From the NCBI GenBank assembly GCA_013314735.1, contig JABUFD010000007.1, positions 98,645 to 162,644 on the forward strand: 64,000 nucleotides of DNA, in the 5' to 3' direction. The notes under the pieces are model-generated. The model was not told where the DNA came from. It was given only the letters and a program-made list of their open reading frames with translations, and ran no database searches. Below are positions 16,711 to 24,986 of the stretch, one piece after another. Within the stretch, counting starts at the first letter, position 1; every line of letters starts with the position of its first letter. A program made the translations under genes and the position numbers. The stretch is from Anaerolineae bacterium (GTDB lineage: Bacteria; Chloroflexota; Anaerolineae; Anaerolineales; Anaerolineaceae).

Positions 16711-17133
16711 TTACGCCTGCCCGTCGCGCGCGGCGGATTCGGGCTGGTAGAGGACGCTTTTCACCTTGAGCTGCCGTACCCCGCCGGGGGTTTCCCACGC
16801 GAACACATCACCCGCACGGTAGCCCAGCATGGCAATCCCGATCGGCGCCAGGACCGATACCGGCTCGCCGGCCGCGGTACCCTGCGGCTTACCGGGATAC
16901 ACCAGGGTCAGGTCCATTTCTTCGCCGCTCTCCAGGTCCAGCAGCACCACGCGGGAATCCATCGTGATCGCATCGGGCGGGATGGCGCTGGAAGGGCAGA
17001 TCACAGCGCGCTCGAGTTCGCGGTTGAGCTGCTGAATGTAGGGGCGGTTGCGCAGGTTGTTGTATTCGGGGTCCTGCAGGGCGCGGCGGATGTTGGTTAA
17101 ATCGTCTTCGGTAATATAAATGGTGCGTTCCAT
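16711..17133 (-). CDS. rnk: Rnk-like GreA/GreB C-terminal domain protein
   Basis: 140 residues, the length of Rnk. The N-terminal part (MERTIYITEDDLTNIRRAL) is the short helical region typical of Rnk, and the rest is the FKBP-like GreA/GreB C-terminal domain (DSRVVLLDLESGEEMDLTLV, then SVLAPIGIAMLGYRAGDVF). Rnk binds RNA polymerase near the secondary channel and was named for effects on nucleoside diphosphate kinase. AGGAG lies before ATG 17133. A GC-rich inverted repeat at about 16646-16683 lies in the convergent space with the CPBP gene. Confidence 0.85.
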   Translation of the reverse strand: MERTIYITEDDLTNIRRALQDPEYNNLRNRPYIQQLNRELERAVICPSSAIPPDAITMDSRVVLLDLESGEEMDLTLVYPGKPQGTAAGEPVSVLAPIGIAMLGYRAGDVFAWETPGGVRQLKVKSVLYQPESAARDGQA

Positions 17134-17304
17134 GGCATTTCTCCTGAAATGAAAATTGAATCAATCAAAAAGTAAAGCATCATCCCCGGCGTGCCGCGTG
17201 CGGCGGAATGCCGGGTGAGTTTGGGTTCGGGTGCGTGCCGTCCGATGGTGCGGCGGCGGATGGCAGGCTGGCTGCCGGCGGAAGTCCGCCGGGCGCTGCC
17301 GGGT

Positions 17305-17994
17305 TCAGCACATTTCGTCGCGCGCTTTTTTCCACACGGCATCGAACATCGGTTCGGTCAGGCGCCCGGTCTGGGTGTTCTGGCGTGAGGGGTGGTAGCT
17401 GGCCAGCAGCCACGGCAGGGCGGGATCGTCAAAGCGGTGGAAGGCATTGTGGGCAAATGCCAGGTTGGGCAGGCCGTAGATACGCCGCACCGCTTCGAAC
17501 GCGATCCGCCCGAGGGCGACGATCCCCTGCAGGTTGGGCAGCAGCGCCAGTTCCTGGCGCAGGTAGGGTTCGCAGAGGTCGAGTTCGGTGCGGGTGGGTT
17601 TGTTGTCGGGCGGGGCGCAGCGCCCCACGGCGGTGATGAACACATCGTACAGTTGCAGGCCGTCATCGCGCCGCGCGGAATGCGGCTGGCTGCAGAACCC
17701 GGCACGGTGCAGGGCGGGGTAGAGGGTATCGCCGGAGGCATCGCCGGTGAACATGCGCCCGGTGCGGTTGGAGCCGTGCGCCCCCGGCGCCAGCCCCAGC
17801 ACCAGCAGGCGCGCGGCGGGGTCGCCAAAACCGGGCACGGGTTTGCCCCAATAGTCCCAATCGCGGTAGGCGCGGCGCTTGGTGCGCGCCACCTCTTCGC
17901 GCCACGCCACCAGGCGCGGGCACAGGCGGCACTGGACCAGTTCGGCTTCCAGCGCCGGCAGGGAATCGATCGTGTTCAGGGGTTGATTGTTCAC
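17305..17994 (-). CDS. Uracil-DNA glycosylase, Fe-S type (family 4/5-like)
   Basis: 229 residues from a GTG start. An N-terminal CRLCPRL pair plus later cysteines (VGRCAPPDNKPTRTELDLC) give the four-cysteine iron-sulfur pattern of thermophile-type UDGs. The catalytic region GLAPGAHGSNRTGRMFTGD and the C-terminal SYHPSRQNTQTGRL fit family 5 (UdgB-like) better than family 4. It should remove uracil and some other deaminated bases from DNA. GTG 17994 is chosen because TATACT ends six bases before it, implying a leaderless message. An in-frame ATG 54 bases upstream would place the promoter inside the gene and lacks support. Confidence 0.88.
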   Translation of the reverse strand: MNNQPLNTIDSLPALEAELVQCRLCPRLVAWREEVARTKRRAYRDWDYWGKPVPGFGDPAARLLVLGLAPGAHGSNRTGRMFTGDASGDTLYPALHRAGFCSQPHSARRDDGLQLYDVFITAVGRCAPPDNKPTRTELDLCEPYLRQELALLPNLQGIVALGRIAFEAVRRIYGLPNLAFAHNAFHRFDDPALPWLLASYHPSRQNTQTGRLTEPMFDAVWKKARDEMC

Positions 17995-18000
17995 AGCACA

Positions 18001-18006
18001 AGTATA
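18001..18006 (-). promoter_or_regulatory. -10 box giving a leaderless UDG mRNA
   Basis: TATACT on the minus strand ends six bases before the GTG start at 17994. It decides the start codon. Confidence 0.5.
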
Positions 18007-18013
18007 GCAAACA

Positions 18014-18044
18014 ATTCCCCGCGGAGGGCATTTCCGCGGGGAAT
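18014..18044 (-). terminator. Hairpin after sodA
   Basis: Stem ATTCCCCGCGGA (18014-18025) pairs with 18033-18044 over a 7-nt loop. Only a short T-rich stretch follows on the minus strand. It lies between the sodA stop and the UDG promoter. Confidence 0.5.
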
Positions 18045-18095
18045 GCAAAGGGATATCAGAGCATTATCGGCGGGGGGTTCCCCGCCGCGGCCGGT

Positions 18096-18719
18096 TCAGG
18101 CTTTGAGGGCGGCGTATGAGCGTGCCACCTGCTGCCAATCGACCACCTCGAAGAAAGCCTTCAGGTAATCGCCGCGCAGGTTGCGGTACTTGAGGTAATA
18201 GGCGTGCTCCCACACATCAATCCCCAGAATCGGGGTCCAGGCGCCTTTGCTTTCCATGATGGGGTTGTCCTGGTTGGGGGTGGAAGAAACCTTGAGTTCG
18301 CCGGCGGCGTTGGCGCTGAGCCAGGCCCAGCCGGAGCCAAAGCGCCCCATGCCGGCCGCCGAGAGCTGCTCCCTGAGCGGGGCGATCCCGCCGAAGGTGC
18401 GCTCGATCTGTGCCGCCAGTTCACCGGACGGTTCGCCGCCGCCGTTGGGCGACAGGTGCGCGAAATACAGGTTGTGGTTGTAGAACCCGCCGCCGTTGTT
18501 CTGCACCGCGGCGCGCAGGGCTGCATCGCTGATCTCATCCAGCCGGGTCAATATCTGCTCCGCGCCGAGGCCATCAAATTGGGGCAGTTTGGCGAGGGCG
18601 TCGTTGAAGTTTTTGGTATAGCCGGCATGGTGCTTGGTGGAATGGGTGAGCATGGTCAGCTCATCAATGTGCGGCTCGAGTGCGTTATAGGCATATGGGA
18701 TTTCGTATTGTTGAAACAT
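18096..18719 (-). CDS. sodA: Fe/Mn superoxide dismutase
   Basis: 207 residues, full length. Ligand positions are present: His26 in THSTKHHAGYT, the His in YNHNLYF, and Asp/His in GIDVWEHAYYLKYRN. GMGRFGSGWAWL and TPNQDNPIM are standard for the family. It converts superoxide to peroxide and oxygen in the cytoplasm. Metal preference (Mn, Fe or either) is not decided from the sequence. The gene has AGGAGGAA before ATG 18719, and TATAAT at 18753-18758 on the minus strand. Upstream is a five-unit family C repeat array. Confidence 0.95.
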   Translation of the reverse strand: MFQQYEIPYAYNALEPHIDELTMLTHSTKHHAGYTKNFNDALAKLPQFDGLGAEQILTRLDEISDAALRAAVQNNGGGFYNHNLYFAHLSPNGGGEPSGELAAQIERTFGGIAPLREQLSAAGMGRFGSGWAWLSANAAGELKVSSTPNQDNPIMESKGAWTPILGIDVWEHAYYLKYRNLRGDYLKAFFEVVDWQQVARSYAALKA

Positions 18720-18752
18720 GCGTTTCCTCCTGTGGTGTACTTGTTTCCTTCC

Positions 18753-18758
18753 ATTATA
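18753..18758 (-). promoter_or_regulatory. -10 box of sodA
   Basis: TATAAT on the minus strand, 33 bases before ATG 18719, in a strongly AT-rich stretch. Confidence 0.5.
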
Positions 18759-18819
18759 ATAGTTTTATATATGATTTATATAAAATATTAACTTCAGCCA
18801 TTCGCGCTTCCCATTTTTT

Positions 18820-19245
18820 TACAACCACGGATCGCGCAGATTGGCGCGGATAGACACATTTTTTTTCCCTTTCTTTTTATCCTCGCAGATTCGCGGTATC
18901 CGCGGTTCATTTTTTTACCAACCACAGATCGCACCGATCTACGCGGATCGACACATTTTTTTCCCCTTTCTTTTTATCCTCGCAGATTCCTGTTATCGGC
19001 GGTTCATTTTTTTACAACCACAGATCACACGGATCGGCGCGGATAGACACATTTTTTTCCCTTTCTTTTTATCCGCGCAGATTCGCGTTATCCGCGGTTC
19101 TTTTTTTACCAACCACAGATCGCACCGATCTACACGGATCGACACATTTTTTTCCCTTTCTTTTTATCCGCGCAGATTCGTGTTATCTGCGGTTCATTTT
19201 TTTACCAACCACAGATCGCGCAGATCTTCGTTATCTGCGGTTACT
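18820..19245. repeat. Family C tandem array, five units of about 96 bp
   Basis: Units begin near 18823, 18920, 19015, 19111 and 19207 with AACCACAGATCGC-like sequence. Each continues with CGCGGATAGACACAT, a pyrimidine run (TTTTTTTCCCTTTCTTTTT), ATCCGCGCAGATTCG and TTATCCGCGGTTC. GATCCGCG-type and CGCGGATC-type segments allow pairing within a unit. No gene is supported in the 600 bases between sodA and the flavoprotein gene. Confidence 0.85.
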
Positions 19246-19321
19246 GATTCCCCGGAACAACAACACGGGTTCCCATGCCAGCGGGAACCCGTGCGGATGA
19301 TCCGAAAATGTGGGCGTGGGG

Positions 19322-20662
19322 TCAGGCCATGTTGAATTCTTCGTAGTGGGCCTTATCGCGCGGCACCCCCAGCTCGGTCAGCGAGGCGCGGATGGCCGCC
19401 ATCATCGGCAACGGGCCGCACACGAAGAAACTGAAATCACGGTAGCCCTGCGGCAGTTCCTTCTGCAGCACCTCGGTGGTGATGAAGCCGCTGTAGCCTT
19501 TCCAGTTGGCTGGCGGATGCTGCAGCACATTCACACAGCGGAAATCCCGCAGCTGCTGCTGCAGGGCTTCCAGTTCCTGGCGGAACTCGACATGCTCCAG
19601 CACATTATGGCCGTAGAACAGGCGCACCGGGCGCGGGTCTTTGGCGTCCTTCATGCTGCGCAGCACGCTCATCGCCGGCGCCACACCGATCCCCCCCGCG
19701 ATCAGCACAATGCCGGGGGCATCCGAGTGCATCACATCATAATGCCCGAAGGGGCCGTCAACATACACGGTTTCACCCTTTTTCAGCTGGCCGATGGTGT
19801 TGGTGAAGTCGCCCAGCTTCTTGATCGCGAACTCGTAATAGTCGCGGTTGCTGGCGCTGGACGCGATCGAGAAGGGATGGCGGCTCAGCGAGAACGGCGA
19901 ACGCCGCACGGTGAGCCATGCCACCTGCCCGGGATGGAAGGCGGGCACGGCGAAACCCCTGGGCGCCACGCGCAGGGTGTAGACGGTTTCCACTTCCTGG
20001 TGCACGCGGGTGATCTTCCACGGGTGCCGCAGCTGCCACAGCGGTTTGAACACGCGGATATACAGCGCCGCCAGCACCCACAGCGCGGTCTGCACCCACA
20101 GCAGGGCGTTCATCGCCGGCGCGGCCGAATAGCGCGCCACCAGCAGCACATGCGCCAACCCACCGCCCACCAGCAGCAGGGTGAAGATGTCGTGCAGCAC
20201 GCGCCAGGCATCGTAGCCCAGCTTGAACGGCTTGCGGAACACCGAGGTCAGCGTGATCAGCAGGTACGCCAGCAGGGAAAGCACCCCCATCTGCGCGCGC
20301 AGCGGGGCGGTGAATACGTTCAGCAGGTTCAGGGCCCAGCCGTTGATGCCGATGCCGGCCTCAAAGTTGAACAGCAGCAGCAGGTAGTGCACCAGCACAA
20401 ACACCGCCGATGCCACCGACAGGAAATGATGTACGCGGTAGAGCTTGTCCATGTTGAACAATTTCTGCGCCGGGGTGAAGCGCGAGATCGGCGCCAGCTG
20501 CCATCCGGCCATGGTGAGGCCGATGAAGCCGAGGATCACTGAAAATTCGCGCTGGAAGCCGCGCCCCAGGCGTTCCGCCGTGAACGGCATCAGGAACAGG
20601 GGCGAGAAGATCAGCAGGAAAAACAGGATCACAAGCAAGGGTCGTAAAGCGGTTTTTTTCAT
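19322..20662 (-). CDS. Ferric-reductase-type transmembrane flavoprotein
   Basis: 446 residues. The N-terminal half has about six membrane helices with histidines placed as in ferric-reductase/NOX heme domains (YRVHHFLS, LVHYLLLLF, RVLHDIFT, GGLAHVLLV). The C-terminal half is a ferredoxin-reductase module: FAD site RHPFSIASSA, NAD(P) site GIVLIAGGIGVAPAMSVL, and the terminal FFVCGPLPMM and HYEEFNMA. It would pass electrons from NAD(P)H across the membrane to an external acceptor such as Fe(III). ATG 20662 follows GGAGGTG. It is a single gene; the acceptor is not known. Confidence 0.9.
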   Translation of the reverse strand: MKKTALRPLLVILFFLLIFSPLFLMPFTAERLGRGFQREFSVILGFIGLTMAGWQLAPISRFTPAQKLFNMDKLYRVHHFLSVASAVFVLVHYLLLLFNFEAGIGINGWALNLLNVFTAPLRAQMGVLSLLAYLLITLTSVFRKPFKLGYDAWRVLHDIFTLLLVGGGLAHVLLVARYSAAPAMNALLWVQTALWVLAALYIRVFKPLWQLRHPWKITRVHQEVETVYTLRVAPRGFAVPAFHPGQVAWLTVRRSPFSLSRHPFSIASSASNRDYYEFAIKKLGDFTNTIGQLKKGETVYVDGPFGHYDVMHSDAPGIVLIAGGIGVAPAMSVLRSMKDAKDPRPVRLFYGHNVLEHVEFRQELEALQQQLRDFRCVNVLQHPPANWKGYSGFITTEVLQKELPQGYRDFSFFVCGPLPMMAAIRASLTELGVPRDKAHYEEFNMA

Positions 20663-20850
20663 GGGTCACACCTCCAATGTGAGAAATCCACAAAATGCTG
20701 CCATGCAACAGCAGCAGTCACCGACAGGTAACGGGGAATCTGGAATTATTATAGGATTAATATAGTAAAATGACAATGGTACAGGGTTTCACCCGGCCCC
20801 AGGTGAACAAGAGGGAGGGCAGATTCGCTGCCGGCTGCCGCGCGGCCATT

Positions 20851-20891
20851 AAAAATCACCCGCGCCAGGCGGGTGGGTGCCTGGCGCGGGT
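20851..20891 (-). terminator. Intrinsic terminator of the lipoprotein gene
   Basis: Stem ACCCGCGCCAGGC (20858-20870) pairs with 20879-20891 over an 8-nt loop. On the minus strand it is followed by GATTTTTAA. It lies 25 bases after the lipoprotein stop. Confidence 0.8.
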
Positions 20892-20915
20892 TCGCAAAAA
20901 AGAAGGATTCTTGGA

Positions 20916-22565
20916 TTATTCAGCCGGTTTGTTGATCCAGTAGCTGGCCTCATCAAGGTAGACCGTGAACTGGTCCGTGTACTGCGGGCGGACAAACACG
21001 CCCCACGAGCCTTCGGTGAAGGTCGAATCGGTGTAGCTGGCCAGGTACACGCCGTTGGCGTACAGCTGCAGCGTGCTGCCGACCATCACCATGTCCAGCC
21101 GGTTGCGCGCGCCGGAGTTGTAGTTGATCGCGCTCACGTCCTTGGTGTAATCAATCAGGGTCGTCATCTTGTCCGATTTGCCGTCCCACTTCCACAGGAA
21201 GTAGTAGCCGTTGCAGGTGACGCCGAACAGGTACCCGCGGTCGCCTTCCGCGGCCACCGGCACGCGGAACATGATCCCGTAGCTGTCCCACATCTGGCAT
21301 TTTTCAGTTTCCATCACCACTTCCACCGCGCCATCGGCCAGTTTGGGGGCACTGGAGAGCACCCATGCAGATTCTTTCTTCAGCCCGATCATCACCAGCT
21401 GCCCATCCTGGTTGCCGGTGGTGATGGCGTAATCGTTCATGAAGGCGCCCCAATTGGCGCTGCTGTTGAGGTAATCGCGCCAGGTGGGTTCACCGAGAAC
21501 GATCCCGGGGTCCTGCATGGGGTCTTCCAGCAGTGAAGCAAAGTTGAACTTGTTGATCTCACCCTCATCCTCGTTGGTGGCGGAGGGGGAGTAGAATTTC
21601 TCGGTCGGTACCACCGGGTTCTTCCACATCGCCAATTGATCGACCTTGACCGTGAAGGGGTTGGCCGAAGCGGGGCGGACGAAGACGCCGAAGTAGCCGT
21701 CGGGGTAGGTATCGGAGGTGTATTCTGCCACCGGGCTGCCGTTGATGTACAGGATCATGCGCCCGGCCTTGTTCGTGATCACGCCCAGGCGGTTGATCAG
21801 GTCGGTGCCGACGTTGGCTTTTTCACTGAAGGTGAGCGGGATCAGGGCCTGCATCTCACCCTTGGGCAGGGCGGTGCCGTTCCAGCGCCACAGGTAGAAG
21901 TAGCCTTCACAGTTGAGCCCGAACAGGTAGCCCTGGGTGGGGTTGTTGATGTTGGGCACACGGAAGTACAACCCGCTGGAATCGGAACCGCTGTTGCAGG
22001 TGCCGTTCTGGATGATCGCTTCCACGTAGGCTTTGCCGAGCATGCCGTCGCCGGTGCCGGCCATGCGCCACGCGGGCACCTGGCTTTGCTTGCCGGTGAA
22101 CACCAGCGCGCCATCGGCGACTGCGCCCTTGGAGAACCAGTCTTCATCCTGGATCACCGCGGCGGCGGCAGGATTCTTGAAGTCTTCCTTCCAGTTTTCC
22201 TTGCCGTTGTCCACGCCGGGGTCACCGGTGAGGGGCACGGCGGTATTGGTGGGGGTGGGCTGGGGGGTGTTGGTGGGCACCGCTTCGCGCGTGGCTTCGG
22301 CGGTGGGTTCCTCTTCCAGCACTTCCTCCTCGTCCGCTTCCTCTTCTTCCACCGTGACCGCGGTCGGTTCCTGGGTGGCGGTCGGGTCAATCACCTCGAT
22401 CGAGGTGGGCATGGCCTCTTCTTCGGCCACTTCCTGGGTGGGCAGCGGCAGGGCGATGGTGGGGGAAGGCACCGCCACGGGCTGTTCGCCGCCGAGGTTG
22501 GTCAGGTTGCAGCCGCCCACAAGCAGGGCGGTCAGGACAACGACTGGAATGATTTTTTTGAACAT
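20916..22565 (-). CDS. Thr/Pro-rich lipoprotein with two LamG-like domains
   Basis: 549 residues. A lipoprotein signal (LLVGGC, Cys19) is followed by a low-complexity acidic and Thr/Pro linker (about 25-115; EEEEADEEEVLEEE, NTPQPTPTNT). Two homologous halves of roughly 200 residues follow. Compare LYFRVPNINNPTQGYLFGLN with IMFRVPVAAEGDRGYLFGVT, and GYFGVFVRPASANPFTV with GSWGVFVRPQYTDQFTV. The fold is probably concanavalin/LamG or DUF1080-like, often sugar-binding. The protein should be anchored to the outer face of the membrane. AAGGAG lies before ATG 22565. A ligand cannot be named. Confidence 0.8.
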   Translation of the reverse strand: MFKKIIPVVVLTALLVGGCNLTNLGGEQPVAVPSPTIALPLPTQEVAEEEAMPTSIEVIDPTATQEPTAVTVEEEEADEEEVLEEEPTAEATREAVPTNTPQPTPTNTAVPLTGDPGVDNGKENWKEDFKNPAAAAVIQDEDWFSKGAVADGALVFTGKQSQVPAWRMAGTGDGMLGKAYVEAIIQNGTCNSGSDSSGLYFRVPNINNPTQGYLFGLNCEGYFYLWRWNGTALPKGEMQALIPLTFSEKANVGTDLINRLGVITNKAGRMILYINGSPVAEYTSDTYPDGYFGVFVRPASANPFTVKVDQLAMWKNPVVPTEKFYSPSATNEDEGEINKFNFASLLEDPMQDPGIVLGEPTWRDYLNSSANWGAFMNDYAITTGNQDGQLVMIGLKKESAWVLSSAPKLADGAVEVVMETEKCQMWDSYGIMFRVPVAAEGDRGYLFGVTCNGYYFLWKWDGKSDKMTTLIDYTKDVSAINYNSGARNRLDMVMVGSTLQLYANGVYLASYTDSTFTEGSWGVFVRPQYTDQFTVYLDEASYWINKPAE

Positions 22566-22680
22566 AGCTGCTCCTTCTTTCGGATGCTGATTCGGATGGA
22601 TGCTGAACCGGGCTTGTGTCTGCCGCCGATTCGGCATCCTGTGTGTTGCATGCCTCATGCCAGCCGGGGCCGGCACACGG

Positions 22681-23169
22681 CTAACTTTCCTTGTAACCGA
22701 TCATGCGCAGGAATACCCGGCGCCATTCGATATCCTCATCGCCTTCGATCCCCAGCGGGGGTTCGCCGTCGATCACACCCAGCACGCCGCGGCCCTGTTC
22801 GCTTTCGGCGATCAGCACCTGGGTGGGGTTGGCGGTGGCGCAGAACACGCGGCACACCTCCGGCACGGCCTTCACACTGCGCAGCACGTTCACCGGGAAG
22901 TAGCCCTCAGCGAGGAAGATGATGAACACATGCCCGGCGCCGATCGCCTGGATGTTGGCCTTCGCCAGCTCGATCATCGCCGGGTCGGTGCCGCTCCAGC
23001 GGATCAGGCGCTTGCCGCTCGCCTCGCAGAACGCCACCCCGAACTTGATCCCCGGCACGCTGATGGTGAGGGCCTCGTACAGGTCCTCGACGGTTTTAAT
23101 GAAATGCGACTGCCCGAGGATGAAATTGACGGGTTCGGGTTTTTGGATTTGTACGGTTTGAATTTCCAT
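22681..23169 (-). CDS. Adenosine-specific kinase family protein
   Basis: 162 residues. The whole length matches the small archaeal/bacterial family called adenosine-specific kinase (formerly DUF355): ILGQSHFIKTVEDLYEAL, VPGIKFGVAFCEASGKRLIR, AGHVFIIFLAEGYFPVNVL, VCRVFCATANP and GRGVLGVIDGEPPLGIEGDED. The name comes from a structural-genomics ligand observation and the true substrate is uncertain. ATG 23169 follows AGGAGGAG by eight bases. It lies 115 bases upstream of the lipoprotein gene on the same strand. Confidence 0.88.
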   Translation of the reverse strand: MEIQTVQIQKPEPVNFILGQSHFIKTVEDLYEALTISVPGIKFGVAFCEASGKRLIRWSGTDPAMIELAKANIQAIGAGHVFIIFLAEGYFPVNVLRSVKAVPEVCRVFCATANPTQVLIAESEQGRGVLGVIDGEPPLGIEGDEDIEWRRVFLRMIGYKES

Positions 23170-23700
23170 GAAATGAGCTCCTCCTCTCATCGCCAGGAAT
23201 GAAGTTCAAACGCTCCCACTGTGCATTTGATGAAACGATTTGCGATAATTGTACATGCGAAAACAGCGGAGTGCCAAATAAAAACACCCCCGTTTTTTCT
23301 ATGCGCAACCGCCACCATCGCCAGACATCCGAAGTCTGCACAGGAATCCCCGGCTCTCGGCATTGCGCGGATTGAAAATCATCTCCACCAAAACGGCCCG
23401 CGGAGACTTCGGATGTCTTGTTCAAATGCCCGCCCAATTCCCCGCATCCGCCAAGCTGAAACGCGGGTTGAAGTTGGTTCAGATCATCGTGCAAATGTGC
23501 ATAAGTGGAACGAGGCTATGGTTTTTTTGGAAGGTAACGCATCCGTGTGAAAATTGGATTTTGCCCGGAAGGATGCGTCTGGAGGTGATTGAATAATCGA
23601 TACACGGATGCTATACTCGTACATGGAGTACTTGGCAGCCACAATGCAGTCAACCACTCACCACTGTTGCCTGGTTCCTGAACCAATTTTTACACAATAA
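23170..23700. other. Gene-free region holding the family D inverted repeat
   Basis: About 530 bases with no supported gene. A perfect 15-base inverted repeat (AGACATCCGAAGTCT at 23323-23337 and its complement at 23404-23418) encloses 66 bases. Sequences resembling this region recur near 53.1-53.26 kb. The remainder is composed of short inverted fragments and looks like decayed mobile or structural RNA sequence. Confidence 0.6.
23323..23418. repeat. Family D inverted repeat
   Basis: AGACATCCGAAGTCT (23323-23337) pairs perfectly with AGACTTCGGATGTCT (23404-23418). A left half-copy stands at about 53101-53115. Confidence 0.75.
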
Positions 23701-23732
23701 CAGAATGTGGATTGCAGAGAATGGAGCATGCG

Positions 23733-23960
23733 ATGGATTGCCCAAAATGTGGACGCCCGATGCGGGGTGAAGGTGTTTTTTCATATTGTCGGGGTTCATT
23801 ATTGAAACCCCATGGATGGTTGCAGTATTGTGCCATGGATAATACCTACCAGACGAAAAATTACAGGTTGGTGCGGTGGTTTGTACAACAAGGCCATTCG
23901 GTCAACCGTCTTGGTCCAACCCCTGATAAGTATGAGATCCGGTTGGTAAAGGTTCTGTAA
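23733..23960 (+). CDS. Small zinc-ribbon protein
   Basis: 75 residues. CPKCGRPM at residues 3-10 and two later cysteines (YC near 21, YC near 37) suggest one zinc site. The rest is basic and mixed (KNYRLVRWFVQQGHS, PDKYEIRLVKVL). ATG 23733 has GGAG six bases before it; in-frame ATG and TTG codons lie slightly upstream. The TPR-like gene follows after 30 bases in the same direction. The two look alien to the neighbourhood: more A/T and no repeats between them. Function unknown. Confidence 0.65.
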   Translation: MDCPKCGRPMRGEGVFSYCRGSLLKPHGWLQYCAMDNTYQTKNYRLVRWFVQQGHSVNRLGPTPDKYEIRLVKVL

Positions 23961-23990
23961 CACAGTGAATCAGCGGAAAGGATGCGAACA

Positions 23991-24680
23991 ATGACCAGCG
24001 ATCCTGCCGGGATGGATTTATCACTTTGGCTGCCGCACACCGGGAATGCATATATTGATTCCTGCTTTCATTTGTCATATCGCCAACAAACGGAAACCAG
24101 GGATTGGCGTATGATCCCGGAGCTGGCAGATATCCCAGCTCTCGTTGACCGAGGGGAGCGAGGTTTGGCCATGAAGAAAATCCAATCCGCACTGAGCCAG
24201 TACCCTGATTTCGATTTTCCCTATGTCTGGTTGGGACAATTGCATTTAAAAGCGCTAAAACCGGATGCGGCCAGGAAGAGCTACCTGGATGGAATGGAGC
24301 ATGCCCGCAGCAAAATTGCGCTGACCGACCAATTGGGGCAGCTGGCATGGAATACAGGCAGCCTCGCAGAAGCCGTGCAATGGTGGATTGGCAGTTGTAC
24401 CTGCCAGGTGATCGGCCAGATGGAAAACGCGCACCCATTCTTAATGCTGGCCACCATTGCCTCCAACGCAAAACACAAAAAAGAAGCAGAATTACTTTTC
24501 CAACAATGCGATACAATCCAAAACATTCGCCTCAACGAGCGTGGACAACAGGAATGTAAAACACTATGGAAAACACAGGGCAGCCCAACCATCGCACGGG
24601 CTATCCTGATCTTCTGTGATGTGTACCTGCGCCGAAAAAAAACCTCTGTCAAACAGTGGTGGCAATTCTGGAAAACATAA
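23991..24680 (+). CDS. TPR-like helical protein
   Basis: 229 residues, helical. A tetratricopeptide-like stretch (ERGLAMKKIQSALSQYPDF, then YVWLGQLHLKALKPDAARKSY, then IALTDQLGQLAWNTGSLAEA) spans about residues 58-145, with a Cys-containing continuation (WWIGSCTCQVIG). No signal peptide. ATG 23991 is preferred because AAAGGA sits eight bases upstream; another ATG lies nine bases earlier. Base use is clearly less GC-rich than most of the window, as for the preceding small gene, hinting at transfer. Family function of TPRs is protein contact; the partner is unknown. Confidence 0.7.
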   Translation: MTSDPAGMDLSLWLPHTGNAYIDSCFHLSYRQQTETRDWRMIPELADIPALVDRGERGLAMKKIQSALSQYPDFDFPYVWLGQLHLKALKPDAARKSYLDGMEHARSKIALTDQLGQLAWNTGSLAEAVQWWIGSCTCQVIGQMENAHPFLMLATIASNAKHKKEAELLFQQCDTIQNIRLNERGQQECKTLWKTQGSPTIARAILIFCDVYLRRKKTSVKQWWQFWKT

Positions 24681-24689
24681 CGGAACCAT

Positions 24690-24985
24690 TCTGACTGCCG
24701 GATACTTCACCACCGCAATGCTTAAGTCTGCCTCACAGGCCGCCGGCGGTACATTTGCCCCGCTTCATCAGGGGCAACGTCGTTGTTCTGCCCCTACACG
24801 GTGAACCGTGTGATTATGAACCCCCGCGTAGGGGGCAGAAAAGCGAAGCATTTCGACAGGCTCAATGTAAACATTTCTGCCCGAACCCCAACCATCCGCC
24901 ATGCCGAAACACGGGCAGAAAAGCGGGGCATTATCAAACGGTTCGCAACCTGCCACACAAGCATTTCTGCCCGAAACCACCCGAA
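24690..24985. repeat. Short inverted repeats built on GGGCAGAAA
   Basis: GGGCAGAAAAGCG (about 24835 and 24909) pairs with CATTTCTGCCCG (about 24880 and 24963), giving two similar stem pairs. One loop contains a family B fragment (TTCGACAGGCTCAATGTAAA). No gene in about 300 bases. Confidence 0.6.
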
Positions 24986-24986
24986 C

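Noticed and set aside
18820..19245. A CRISPR or tracr-like array
   Set aside because: Units of 96 bp are similar along their full length with no unique spacers.
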